Position numbers and translations under genes: made by a program
From: Pseudomonas caspiana
GTDB lineage: Bacteria; Pseudomonadota; Gammaproteobacteria; Pseudomonadales; Pseudomonadaceae
Direction of reading: 5' to 3'
Assembly (NCBI RefSeq): GCF_002158995.1
Contig: NZ_LOHF01000001.1
Span: 204,674-268,673 of the forward strand
Length of the DNA: 64,000 nt
The notes under the pieces: generated by a model
Databases searched by the model: none
Told to the model about the DNA's origin: nothing
Seen by the model: the letters and a program-made list of their open reading frames with translations, nothing else
Part shown: one piece after another, positions 22,921-31,862 of the stretch
How the letters are laid out: each line of letters begins with the position of its first letter
Numbering within the stretch: the stretch's first letter is position 1

Positions 22921-22994
22921 GTCATGAGTATTTGCTCATGCTGCGATGAGGAGACTTCGCTTTAGTCCCGGCACCGGCTTGCCTAAAGTGGCGC

Positions 22995-23822
22995 ATGCCT
23001 GTTCATCTGATCTTCCTCGTGCTTTTTGCCGCGCTCCTGCATGCCAGCTGGAATGCGCTGTTGCGCAGCGGCGCCGACCGGCTGTGGTCAATGACGGTGA
23101 TGTGCATTGCCATCGCCATCGCCAGTATCGTCGCCGCAGCGTTCATGGAACCTCCTGCGATTGATAGCTGGAGCTACGCAGTGCTTTCGGCGTTGCTGCA
23201 TGTAGGCTACAACCTGTTTCTGGTGCGCAGTTACCAAGTCGGCGACCTGGGGCAGGTCTATCCGGTTTCACGTGGATCGTCGCCGGTACTGATCACCTTC
23301 GGAGCAGCCGTGTTTGCCGGAGAACGCATCACGCCTGGCGAGTTACTGGGTATTGCGCTGGTGTCAGGCGGGATTATTTCGCTGGCCTTCAGAGGGCGCC
23401 GCCTGTCAATTCCCAACCTGCCCTATGCGCTGGGAACAGGCTGTTTCATTGCGGCCTACAGCGTGGTCGACGGCATCGGTGCCAGACTCTCCGGCGCGCC
23501 GCTTGCCTACACGGTCTGGATGTGTGCCCTGTGGGGCGTGCTGATGCCGGTGGTCTACATCGGCCTGCGCGACACCCGCAGCTTGTTCTCCGTGAGGCCC
23601 GGAATAGTGTCCGCGTTGGTCGGCGGGCTGGTCTCTTTGCTCGCCTATGCAATGGTCATCTACGCCATGAACGAAGCGCCCCTCGGCGCGGTATCCGCAT
23701 TGCGCGAAACCAGCGTGCTGTTTGCGGCGTTGATCGGCTATGTGTTTCTCGGCGAGAAGCTCACCGCACGCCGAATACTGGCGTGCGTGGTGATCGCCAG
23801 TGGCACCCTCATCATCGGCTGA
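22995..23822 (+). CDS. EamA/DMT-family transporter
   Basis: 275 residues, ten hydrophobic segments in two EamA halves. Features include 'LFAALLHASWNALLRSGADRLWSMTVM' in TM1-2, 'VYPVSRGSSPVLITFGAAVFAGERITPGELLGIALVSGGIISLA' (end of first EamA domain) and 'ALRETSVLFAALIGYVFLGEKLTARRILACVVIASGTLIIG' (end of second). Expected inner-membrane export of amino acids or related metabolites. The starting ATG has no good ribosome-binding site. An SDR starts 29 bp downstream, probably cotranscribed. Substrate unknown. Confidence 0.85.
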   Translation: MPVHLIFLVLFAALLHASWNALLRSGADRLWSMTVMCIAIAIASIVAAAFMEPPAIDSWSYAVLSALLHVGYNLFLVRSYQVGDLGQVYPVSRGSSPVLITFGAAVFAGERITPGELLGIALVSGGIISLAFRGRRLSIPNLPYALGTGCFIAAYSVVDGIGARLSGAPLAYTVWMCALWGVLMPVVYIGLRDTRSLFSVRPGIVSALVGGLVSLLAYAMVIYAMNEAPLGAVSALRETSVLFAALIGYVFLGEKLTARRILACVVIASGTLIIG

Positions 23823-23851
23823 TACAGCCAACGGCTAAGGAGCTATGTCTA

Positions 23852-24613
23852 ATGGTCAACGTCTCGCAGGCACCGCTGATTCTAATCACCGGAGGAAGTC
23901 GTGGAGTGGGGGCAGCAACCGCCCGGCTGGCTGCCGAAAGAGGTTATGACGTCGCTATCAGCTACGTTGCCAACGAGTCCGCAGCGTTGGGCGTGGCTGC
24001 GGATGTAGAAGCATTGGGGGGCAGGGCGTTAGCGATACGGGCCGACAGTGCGGACCCCCAGCAGGTGGCCGATTTGTTCGCTGCAATCGACCGCGAGTTC
24101 GGACGCATCGACGTACTGGTCAATAATGCCGGGATGCTGGCGCCTCAGTCACGCCTGGAAGGGCTCGGCTTCGAGCGGATGCAGCGTATCTTTGCGGTCA
24201 ATGCCATTGGGCCAATGCTCTGCGCCCAGCAGGCGGTGAAGCGCATGGCGTACCGTCACAACGGACCGGGCGGTGTGGTGATCAATGTCTCATCAGCCTC
24301 GGCGCGCCTTGGCAGCCCCAATGAGTACGTCGACTATGCGGCGTCGAAGGGCGCGTTGGAGACTTTCACTATTGGGTTTGCAAAGGAGGTGGCTCGGGAG
24401 GGGATACGCGTCAACTGTATTCGTCCCGGACATATCTATACCGACATGCATGCCAGTGGTGGAGAGCCAGGACGGGTCGATCGAGTCAAGGACTCGATTC
24501 CCATGGGACGCGGCGGCCAGCCTGAGGAAGTGGCCCGCGCTATTCTATGGCTGGCGAGCGCGGAGGCATCATTCGTTACCGGTACATTCCTCGACGTTAC
24601 GGGCGGCAAATGA
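23852..24613 (+). CDS. SDR family oxidoreductase
   Basis: 253 residues from ATG 23852 (AAGGAG 9 bp upstream). 'LILITGGSRGVGAATARLAAERGYDVAISY' is the NAD(P) loop; 'DVLVNNAGMLAPQSRLE' the NNAG motif; catalytic Ser in 'VINVSSASARLGSPNEYVDYAASKGALETF' with YAASK; 'VNCIRPGHIYTDMHASGGEPGRVDRV' after it. The family resembles glucose-1-dehydrogenase/FabG-like reductases. Convergent with the AraC gene. Substrate unknown. Confidence 0.85.
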   Translation: MVNVSQAPLILITGGSRGVGAATARLAAERGYDVAISYVANESAALGVAADVEALGGRALAIRADSADPQQVADLFAAIDREFGRIDVLVNNAGMLAPQSRLEGLGFERMQRIFAVNAIGPMLCAQQAVKRMAYRHNGPGGVVINVSSASARLGSPNEYVDYAASKGALETFTIGFAKEVAREGIRVNCIRPGHIYTDMHASGGEPGRVDRVKDSIPMGRGGQPEEVARAILWLASAEASFVTGTFLDVTGGK

Positions 24614-24650
24614 GTCAGAGGTACGGATCATCGACTGCTTACGCTCGGTT

Positions 24651-25619
24651 TCAACTCACAGCAGGCTGCCTCACCTTGCGACTCAATCCCGGTGTCTGGC
24701 CGGTAATGCGCTTGAATGCACGACTGAAAGCCGCCTGGGATGTATAGCCCAGACGCTGCGCCACCTCTTCAATCGGCAGCCTTTCGAGGGTCAGCCACTG
24801 GCTTGCAAGGCGCATTCGCAGTTCGGTGACGTAGCGCAGCGGGGTCATGCCAATCGTCACCTGGAAGCGCTCCGCGAACACCGAACGCGAGGTATTGCAG
24901 TGCTCTGCCAGCTGCGCGACAGTCCAGTCGCGGCCCGGTTGTTGATGGAGCGCAAGCAGTGCAGCGGCCAAGCGTGGATCGCGCAAGGCGGCGACCAGCC
25001 CAGAAGCGTTGCCACAGGCGCACTCCACCCAGCCGCGAACGACCATGGCGGCCACCACGTCGGCCAACCGCGCAAGGATTCCGGCGAAGCCCACACGGGC
25101 GGCGCTGACCTCGCGCTCCATGGTGCTCAGGATCGGCACCAGGCCGGGGTAACGCTGGCCGCCGGCATCAATCAGCATCAGGCCCGGCATCAACTGGCCA
25201 AGGCCATGGATACTGCCCAGTTCGAACTCCATACAACCACTGAACAAAATAGTACTCGGCGTGGGGCTGGCATCGGTTCCGGTATCCACCGCGCTGACGG
25301 TGTCACCTAAGGGGGCGCCGTCCAGGCGGTCGATGTCTTGAACAGGCGCGTCCGGGTGGGAAAACAGTTGATGGGCCGCGCCATGTGAGATGAACACGGC
25401 GTTGCCGGCAGACAGCGCGTAGGTGCTGCCGTCCTCCATTTGCAGCACCGCATTACCGACAGCCATGAAGTGGAACCAGGCATGCCCGGGTTTTTCCGAG
25501 AAACCCAAGCCAAAGGTTGGACCCGCCTGGATACGCCGGTATTCGACGCCACGCAGGCGCATGCCGCGCAACAGCTCGTTGATGAGATCCGAAGAGAGGG
25601 CAAACTGATCAGCAGGCAT
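24651..25619 (-). CDS. AraC-family transcriptional regulator (cupin-type sensor)
   Basis: 322 residues. The N-terminal ~190 residues form a cupin-like sensor ('PGHAWFHFMAVGNAVLQMEDGSTYALSAGNAVFISHGAAHQLF'), the AraC_binding_6 type. The C-terminal ~100 residues hold the two helix-turn-helix motifs ('WTVAQLAEHCNTSRSVFAERFQVTIGMTPLRYVTELRM...EEVAQRLGYTSQAAFSRAFKRITGQTPGLSRK'). It is divergent from an MFS exporter (25722), 102 bp apart, and is its probable activator. This sensor type commonly regulates adjacent exporters or oxidoreductases. Confidence 0.9.
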   Translation of the reverse strand: MPADQFALSSDLINELLRGMRLRGVEYRRIQAGPTFGLGFSEKPGHAWFHFMAVGNAVLQMEDGSTYALSAGNAVFISHGAAHQLFSHPDAPVQDIDRLDGAPLGDTVSAVDTGTDASPTPSTILFSGCMEFELGSIHGLGQLMPGLMLIDAGGQRYPGLVPILSTMEREVSAARVGFAGILARLADVVAAMVVRGWVECACGNASGLVAALRDPRLAAALLALHQQPGRDWTVAQLAEHCNTSRSVFAERFQVTIGMTPLRYVTELRMRLASQWLTLERLPIEEVAQRLGYTSQAAFSRAFKRITGQTPGLSRKVRQPAVS

Positions 25620-25721
25620 CGTTCAGGTGTTTTGATCAAAAAGTAGAGATTTTCGATCATAGATCATCCAGCTTCCGGCGCCTAGACTTCGGCTCGCCAT
25701 GAAGATTGGGAGATCTGTGCA

Positions 25722-26972
25722 ATGACTGACTGTGTATGTAACGCCCCGTCTGACCGCCATCCTGGCGTCGGTGCGGATGTAGAGCCTGAGACCCCGGCGT
25801 GGATGGCCGTCTTCTCTTTGGCAATGGGTGTGTTCGGATTACTCACCGCTGAGTACCTTCCGGCCAGTTTGTTGACGCTGATGGCTGCCGACCTGGGAGT
25901 GTCCGAGGCGCTGGCTGGCCAGGCGGTAACGGTGACCGCAGTGGTGGCGCTGTTCGCTGGCTTGTTGGTTCCAGGCCTGACCCGCAGCATAGACCGACGT
26001 TGGGTGTTGCTGGGTTTTTCCACGTTGATGGTCGCCTCCAATCTGTTGGTCGCCGTTTCCTCCAGCTTCGCGGTGCTGTTGTTGATGCGCATCTTGCTGG
26101 GCATTGCCCTTGGCGGATTCTGGAGCATGGCGGCGGCGGTAGCGATGCGGTTGGTACCGAGTGCTTTGTTGCCCCGGGCGTTGTCGATCATTTTCAGCGG
26201 CATTGCCATCGGCACGGTCGTGGCGGTGCCGCTGGGCAGCTATCTGGGCGGATTATATGGCTGGCGCAGCGCGTTCTTTGCAGCGGCGGCGGTCGGCATG
26301 GTGACCCTGGCTTTCCAGTCGTTCACTCTGCCGCCCCTCGCGCCGCGTCGGCCGGCACGTCTGCGCACCGTTTTCGAGGTGTTGCAGCGTCCGGGCATTG
26401 CCATGGGGATGTTCGGTTGTGTGCTGGTGCACAGCGGCCACTTCGCGATGTTCACTTATGTCCGGCCGTTCCTTGAAGGAACGACCGGTATCGGCCCGCA
26501 AGGACTGTCACTGATGCTGCTGGGTTTTGGCGTGGCGAACTTTGTCGGCACACTGTTGGCCGGCAAGCTGCTGGAGCGCCACCCGCTGGCCACTCTGGTG
26601 CTGATGCCCGCGCTGGTCGGCGTTGCAGCACTGGCATTGGTGCTCTTGCCGCCCTCGGTGCCGGGGCAGGCGGTACTGCTGGCGGTCTGGGGCCTGGCCT
26701 TTGGTGGTGTGCCGGTGGCGTGGTCGAACTGGGTCGCCAGCGCGGTGCCTGATCAGGCGGAAAGCGCCGGAGGGATGGTAGTGGCCTCTGTGCAGTCAGC
26801 CATTGCCACCGGCGCCGCCGCTGGCGGTGCAATGTTCAGCCTCGGTGGCAGCGCAGGCGTATTTGTAGCGGCGGCCGTGCTGATGCTGCTAGCCGCGTTG
26901 CTGATTGCGTTGCGTGTCCGCGTCCCTTCTGCCCATGACGTTCGCCAGCCCAAGCCCGCGTTGCACCTTTGA
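25722..26972 (+). CDS. MFS transporter, DHA1 family (AraJ-like)
   Basis: 416 residues with 12 membrane segments after a ~20-residue cytosolic tail. TM1 'VFSLAMGVFGLLTAEYLPASLLTLMAADLGVSEALAGQAVTVTA' has the AraJ/SotB pattern (E-x-LPAS in place of E-T-LPAG), and TM4-5 contain 'RILLGIALGGFWSMAAAVAMRLVP' and 'GTVVAVPLGSYLGGLYGWRSAF'. It is a distant paralogue of the exporter at 4561. GGAG lies 9 bp before the ATG. Divergent from the AraC gene, probably its target. Substrate unknown; sugar or drug efflux is typical. Confidence 0.87.
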   Translation: MTDCVCNAPSDRHPGVGADVEPETPAWMAVFSLAMGVFGLLTAEYLPASLLTLMAADLGVSEALAGQAVTVTAVVALFAGLLVPGLTRSIDRRWVLLGFSTLMVASNLLVAVSSSFAVLLLMRILLGIALGGFWSMAAAVAMRLVPSALLPRALSIIFSGIAIGTVVAVPLGSYLGGLYGWRSAFFAAAAVGMVTLAFQSFTLPPLAPRRPARLRTVFEVLQRPGIAMGMFGCVLVHSGHFAMFTYVRPFLEGTTGIGPQGLSLMLLGFGVANFVGTLLAGKLLERHPLATLVLMPALVGVAALALVLLPPSVPGQAVLLAVWGLAFGGVPVAWSNWVASAVPDQAESAGGMVVASVQSAIATGAAAGGAMFSLGGSAGVFVAAAVLMLLAALLIALRVRVPSAHDVRQPKPALHL

Positions 26973-27118
26973 TCCGGTTTGCCGCAGCGCCTTGATCCGT
27001 CCGTAATCAGTAGATGCATCGTGAACAATACGACGTCTCCAAGGACGCCTAAAATCGTTGCGCGCAGCGTTCATGAGTCATGAAGTCCAGTGGGTTTAGA
27101 CAGGCGGCAGGAGTTCCA

Positions 27119-28033
27119 TTAAAGGCTATCAGGGTCGCCAAAAAACATCTGAATCCGCGACCTCAACCAACGCTCACCCGGATCGTTATCCTGCGACCCA
27201 CGCCAGGCCATGTGCAGTTCGAAGGTCTGGGTTTCAATGGGCAATGCCTCGGCCCTTACGCCGCCGGCAGCGGCCAGCACGGCCGCGGCGTAGTCCGGCA
27301 CTGTGGCGATGATGTCGGTTCCGGCAAGCAGCGTTGCCAGCCCGTTGAACTGCGGTACCGCGAGGACGACGTGACGTTTACAGCCAATCTTCTCGAGGTG
27401 TTCGTCGATAAAGCCACTCAAGTCGCCGGCAAAGGAAACCAGTGCGTGGGGGCGGGAGCAGAAGTCTTCGAGGCTTAATGCGCCGGGCATGGTGTCGGCG
27501 CGTAGCAGCATGGGTTTGCTGCGGCGCAGGACCTTGCGTTTGGCGTTGGCTGGCAGGTCACTGGTGTAGCTGACTCCGATGGATATCTCGCCGGACGCCA
27601 ACAGTGCAGGCATCAGGATGTAGTTGACCCGGCGGATGACCAGAACGATGCCCGGTGATTCCGAGCGCAGGCGTTTGAGCAGGGACGGCAGCAGAGCGAA
27701 TTCAACATCGTCTGACAGACCAATTCGAAATACGGCGGTGCTGGTCGCCGGGTCAAACTCCGAAGCGCGGCTAACGGCGGTGGAAATAGAATCCAGAGCC
27801 GGCGAGAGCAGGGCGAAAATCTCGGTCGCTCTTGCCGTGGGCTCCATGCTGCGTCCGGTGCGCACAAACAATGGGTCGTCAAACAAACCACGCAGCCGCG
27901 ACAGGGCTGCACTGATAGCCGGTTGCCCGAGAAACAGCTTCTCGGCCGCCCGCGTAACACTGCGCTCATGCATCAGGGTTTCGAAAACGATGAGCAAATT
28001 GAGGTCAACGCGACGCAGGTCGTTGCGATTCAT
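27119..28033 (-). CDS. LysR-family transcriptional regulator
   Basis: 304 residues from ATG 28033. 'LRRVDLNLLIVFETLMHERSVTRAAEKLFLGQPAISAALSRLRGLFDDPLFVRTGRSMEPT' is the NodD/LeuO-type LysR N terminus. The effector domain ends in 'WRGSQDNDPGERWLRSRIQMFF', as in regulators of this subgroup. An in-frame extension of 14 codons upstream is possible but less typical. Divergent from the quinone-oxidoreductase-like gene at 28593, 559 bp apart, which is a plausible target. Confidence 0.87.
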   Translation of the reverse strand: MNRNDLRRVDLNLLIVFETLMHERSVTRAAEKLFLGQPAISAALSRLRGLFDDPLFVRTGRSMEPTARATEIFALLSPALDSISTAVSRASEFDPATSTAVFRIGLSDDVEFALLPSLLKRLRSESPGIVLVIRRVNYILMPALLASGEISIGVSYTSDLPANAKRKVLRRSKPMLLRADTMPGALSLEDFCSRPHALVSFAGDLSGFIDEHLEKIGCKRHVVLAVPQFNGLATLLAGTDIIATVPDYAAAVLAAAGGVRAEALPIETQTFELHMAWRGSQDNDPGERWLRSRIQMFFGDPDSL

Positions 28034-28592
28034 GGCGGGATATCTCGGGCCGTTTGTCAATGCGATGGTATGCAAACAGCTGACGTTTGTAGCTGTTTGG
28101 TGAAGCCGGATGGATCAAGCTGAGATTCCAGCGGCGACCTTTCCTCAACAAAATATGGTGCTGGTATTTCCTTACGGATGCGGAGGTGATGACGACAGCG
28201 ACGCTGTGTGTCAGATAAACTGCTATCGCGACCTCAATGCTGGTGCACGCCAAAAGATTAATCTTCGCCAGACGACAGCACTGTGTCGGAGGTTTAGCGA
28301 CAATTCCTACACCCCTCGGGCGTGAATAGTACGAGCAAACGCTACCTTTGCGCATTCATAAATTTTACGCTGTGCCAGACGCCCGGCGACGCTGCGGGTT
28401 GCATTGTCAGGCTGACATGCCAACAATGGCGGCCCATGAATGCATGAGCGTTTGACGATTGGCCTGGGAATATCCCTGCGAAACCTATGACAATCGATGA
28501 CAGACATGTCGACTATTAATAGCCACTGATAGTGTTACCGGCAGAGCCCGGATAGAGTTCATGGCATCAAGGTTTTCTAGGCGAGGTTCGAA
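28034..28592. other. 559 bp non-coding stretch between LysR and oxidoreductase
   Basis: I see no convincing gene. The only open frames are 60-120 codons, overlap each other on both strands and match nothing recognised. The part just before 28593 contains the AT-rich symmetrical ACTATTAATAG and probably holds the promoter and LysR sites for the oxidoreductase. Confidence 0.5.
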
Positions 28593-29621
28593 ATGTCCCG
28601 CACGATTCGTTTTCATCAGTTTGGTCCAGCCGAGGTGCTCAAGGTAGAAGAGCATCCGGTCGCGTTGCCAGCACCCGGTGAGGTACAGGTACGTGTCCAG
28701 GCGATCGGTATCAGCTGGTACGACGTGCTTTGGCGGCAAAATCTGGCACCTTCTCAAGCACGGCTTCCTGCGGGCCTCGGTCACGAAATGGCCGGTGTTG
28801 TCACAGCGGTTGGCGAGGGTGTTGATGACCTGAAGGTGGGTGACAAAGTCGCCAGCTTTCCGTCAGCCGATCCGAATCAACACCCGGTGTATGGCGAACT
28901 TATCGTCATCCCGCGCACGTCATTGACGCGCTACCCCGATGTGCTGACTCCGGTTGAGGCCAGCGTTCACTACACGCCGTTGTTGGTTGCGTACTTTGCC
29001 TATGTTGATCTGGCGCGAATCAAGCCGGGACAAACTGCGTTGGTTACAGATGCCAGCCACTGTTCAGGGCCTTCATTTGTGCAGTTGGGCAAAGCATTGG
29101 GTTTGAAGGTGATCGCGGTCACCAAGACCGACGACGCTCGCGACTATCTGCTGTCGCTGGGTGCCGACAAAGTAGTGGTGACCGAAGAGCAGGACCTGCT
29201 GATGGCCGTCAACAAGTACACGGACAATCGCGGTGTCGATGTGGTGCTCGACGGTTTGGGGGGGCCACAGATGTCGATCATGGGTGATGTTCTGGCACCA
29301 CGTGGCAGCCTCGTGTTGTATGGCCTGCAAGGTGGTAATCAGACGCCATTCCCGGCCTGTGCGGCGTTCCAGAAGAACATTCAGTTCTTCGTCCACTGCC
29401 TGGGCAATTTCACGGGCAAGCCGGAACTGGGTATTACTCAGGATGACGCAGCGCTGCAACGTGCACTGCGTGACATCAATCAACTGACTGCCGATCGGGT
29501 GCTGGAACCCCTCAAGACACGGGTTTTCGCCTTCAGCGACGTGGTTCAGGCGCACCGTTACATGGATGGTTGCCCGATTGGTGGCCGTGCAGTGCTCGAG
29601 GTTGAAAAGCCTCAGGCCTGA
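28593..29621 (+). CDS. Zinc-independent alcohol dehydrogenase / quinone oxidoreductase family (MDR)
   Basis: 342 residues. GroES-like N domain 'IRFHQFGPAEVLKVEEHPVALPAPGEVQVRVQAIGISWYDVLWR', then 'GLGHEMAGVVTAVGEGVDDLKVGDKVASF'; no catalytic-zinc Cys or structural four-Cys loop is visible, as in quinone oxidoreductases. The cofactor domain has 'LVTDASHCSGPSFVQLGKALGLKVIAVTKT', in which the usual A(A)GGVG loop is replaced, and 'LLSLGADKVVVTEE'. NADPH-dependent reduction of quinones or enones is the family role. GAGG lies 6 bp before the ATG. Monocistronic with a terminator; likely controlled by the divergent LysR. Confidence 0.85.
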   Translation: MSRTIRFHQFGPAEVLKVEEHPVALPAPGEVQVRVQAIGISWYDVLWRQNLAPSQARLPAGLGHEMAGVVTAVGEGVDDLKVGDKVASFPSADPNQHPVYGELIVIPRTSLTRYPDVLTPVEASVHYTPLLVAYFAYVDLARIKPGQTALVTDASHCSGPSFVQLGKALGLKVIAVTKTDDARDYLLSLGADKVVVTEEQDLLMAVNKYTDNRGVDVVLDGLGGPQMSIMGDVLAPRGSLVLYGLQGGNQTPFPACAAFQKNIQFFVHCLGNFTGKPELGITQDDAALQRALRDINQLTADRVLEPLKTRVFAFSDVVQAHRYMDGCPIGGRAVLEVEKPQA

Positions 29622-29644
29622 TCAGATTCAGCGCTGCACCTCTT

Positions 29645-29673
29645 AAAATGCCTTCCGCTCTGGAGGGCATTTT
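29645..29673 (+). terminator. Rho-independent terminator
   Basis: AAAATGCCTTCC / GGAGGGCATTTT stem with one mismatch, A-rich 5' side and T-run on the 3' side, 23 bp after the oxidoreductase stop. Confidence 0.75.
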
Positions 29674-30299
29674 GCTGTGGGGTATTTGGTTTAGTCCGTA
29701 ACGGTATAGTGTCGGGATGTTTTTAAACATCCGGCTACCTATTGTCTGTCTGAATAAGCAACTATTAAACAGCGAGCTTTTTGCCTCGCTGTCGCATACT
29801 CGTCCTCGATGTGAATGTGCTAACGCTTATAGGCGTTAATGTGTTTAATAATGGGCGTATATTGATGCAGGCGAATCCAGATATCTTGAGTAACCGCAAA
29901 TGCCTGAACTGAAATCCGGTTCGCTGTCGGGGCGAATTTGTTATCGAAGCCGACATATGTTGTGCCTGATTTACCTCATCCACTAAAGAACTCTCGGCCT
30001 CAGGGATAGCGTTGCAGCACGACGCCTTGCGCAAGTCCTCATCAGAAGCGGCCGGCCAGTGGGGCTTTCATAAACATTAAATTAAACTAAAGTGTTTAAT
30101 GGCTGCAAACTTAAACGTACTAGCCTCGAAATATTATTCCCGTCCCTGATCTTGTAATTGTTAAATTAATATCGATAATAGTTGGGTGCTTACCACTCAG
30201 GGAATGAGTCATGGTCAATTATAATTTTGTGGTGCTTTCTGATTCAGAACTCCTTTCTTGCAACGCGCCTCGTTGGGGAAAACACAGGAGTGAGACAGC
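29674..30299. other. AT-rich, hairpin-dense intergenic stretch before the PP-loop gene
   Basis: No credible gene. Base composition is clearly more AT-rich than the surroundings, particularly 30060-30190. Perfect inverted repeats are at 29715-29732 (GGATGTTT/AAACATCC), 29769-29792 (ACAGCGAG/CTCGCTGT) and 29821-29838 (TAACGC/GCGTTA). TGTTTAAT motifs recur near 29842 and 30092. The end must contain the promoter for the gene at 30300. Confidence 0.5.
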
Positions 30300-31805
30300 A
30301 TGAGTTCTATTCACGAACAGGCAATGAACTACGTCTATCAGCAAGTGCTGCAACGCCTGCTGGGTTATTTTCGACGATCAGAGCGCACTGCATTGCAGCT
30401 ACTGATACAGCGTCTGATCGTTGCGGCGGGCGGTATCGAACGTATTTCCGATTTCAAGGTGCTGGTGCCCTTCAGTGGCGGCAAGGACAGCGCTTACACG
30501 GTCGCATTGCTGCGGGCCGCCCAGTTGAGCATCGCTGGGCGTGCCCCCGCGACTTTTCATCTGCGTATTGCCAACATGCGTCACGCGGGCATGACCCCGG
30601 CGGTCATGGAGAACATCCAGCGCACGTACGCCGCACTGTTTCTGCATGACGACCCTCGTGTGGAACTGCTGGAGGTCGATCATCAGGCCGTCAGGATATT
30701 CGAGCCGGGTCAGCCGATGTCCCATGTCGGGCGCGAGCAAAATCGCTCCGACATGCTGGTCAGTGGGCACGTTTCTGCCGGTGACGGGCGCACGACATTC
30801 TGCAACAGCTGTTATCTGGGAATCGCCGAGTTCTTTGAGCTGGCGACTACCTGGGGCAGCGGTGTAGATGCCGTCGTGAGTGGCGACTCACGCAAGGAGC
30901 AGAAGCAATATGTCACATGGGTCATGCGACTTGCGCCACGTACGGCGTACCGCTTTACCGATTGGGGCAACCAGAACTTCAGCGCGATGCTGAGTATCAT
31001 CGGAAATATCAGCCAGTCCTACCATCAGGAACTTTATGGGGCGAATGACGAATCTGCGGAGCCGTTGATTGCGCCTGTCAGTGTTGCGAATAAAGCCGCC
31101 GCTCCGGCATTCATTGCCATCAGTGACCTGATCGCCAGCAACGCAGAAGAACACTGGAAGTTGCTGACTGAATTCCTGGAGTTTCGTTTCGATGAGCTGG
31201 CGTTCGGTTTCAGCGAGTCCGATTGTGCCAACCCGCTGTTGATGGCGCATATGCGTGGGTTGAAAGTGCAATACGTCCAGGGCCGCAGTTACGCCGAAGG
31301 GATTGCCGAGTATCTGCAGTTGGCTAAAGCCATGATGCGTCGTAAACACATGCCTCAACGCTTGATCGATCAGGCCATGAACGCATATGCCAGCGAGGAG
31401 GGGATTGCCTCGCGTCGCGAGCTGGCCTCGGCCTTTGCTCAGGAAGGCTTCGGCGTGAGCGAAGCACAATTGATCTGCCTGTTGTTTTCCCCGTTCATCA
31501 ACGAAGGTCGGGATCTCGAAGCTTTCCTGCGGCGTCTTCATCCAGGCATGCTGGTGGCTCTGCCGGATTTGCATAAGGCCTTGCAGGGCTTGGCCGCGCC
31601 TGATCAGGTTCTGCAATGGCTTGGCGATATAAGCGGGCTGACCCTTGAGGGCCTGCAGAGCCTGTATCGAAAAAACCGGGTGGACTTCAGTGATCCGACG
31701 TCGATCATTGCCCGGGTGCGCGCATCCGATCCTGACAAAAAACGAGTCATGACGATTGATCCGCAAACGGGGGGCAATATCGTCGAGGTGCTTTCCGGGC
31801 GTTGA
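30300..31805 (+). CDS. PP-loop ATPase (adenine nucleotide alpha hydrolase / N-type amidotransferase-like), function unknown
   Basis: 501 residues. A PP-loop SGGKDS at 59-64 in 'FKVLVPFSGGKDSAYTVALL' shows an enzyme that activates a substrate by adenylation. A Cys pair CNSC at 168-171 ('TTFCNSCYLG') could bind zinc or an Fe-S cluster, as in TtcA and in WbpG-like amidotransferases. 'VVSGDSRKEQKQY' at ~190 looks like a second substrate loop. The C-terminal ~200 residues are helical and unrecognised. GGAG lies 9 bp before the ATG. It is much longer than TtcA (~270 residues) and QueC, and no sugar or tRNA-modification genes are adjacent. It follows an AT-rich gap. Substrate and product unknown. 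Confidence 0.7.
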   Translation: MSSIHEQAMNYVYQQVLQRLLGYFRRSERTALQLLIQRLIVAAGGIERISDFKVLVPFSGGKDSAYTVALLRAAQLSIAGRAPATFHLRIANMRHAGMTPAVMENIQRTYAALFLHDDPRVELLEVDHQAVRIFEPGQPMSHVGREQNRSDMLVSGHVSAGDGRTTFCNSCYLGIAEFFELATTWGSGVDAVVSGDSRKEQKQYVTWVMRLAPRTAYRFTDWGNQNFSAMLSIIGNISQSYHQELYGANDESAEPLIAPVSVANKAAAPAFIAISDLIASNAEEHWKLLTEFLEFRFDELAFGFSESDCANPLLMAHMRGLKVQYVQGRSYAEGIAEYLQLAKAMMRRKHMPQRLIDQAMNAYASEEGIASRRELASAFAQEGFGVSEAQLICLLFSPFINEGRDLEAFLRRLHPGMLVALPDLHKALQGLAAPDQVLQWLGDISGLTLEGLQSLYRKNRVDFSDPTSIIARVRASDPDKKRVMTIDPQTGGNIVEVLSGR

Positions 31806-31862
31806 CGGTCGCCCTTATCGAGCCCGGATTGAAATGCATTCCCTGTGGGAACTACCGGACAC

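Noticed and set aside
29765..30034. 89-codon minus-strand frame in the AT-rich gap
   Set aside because: No ribosome-binding site, no family, and it spans two of the hairpins.
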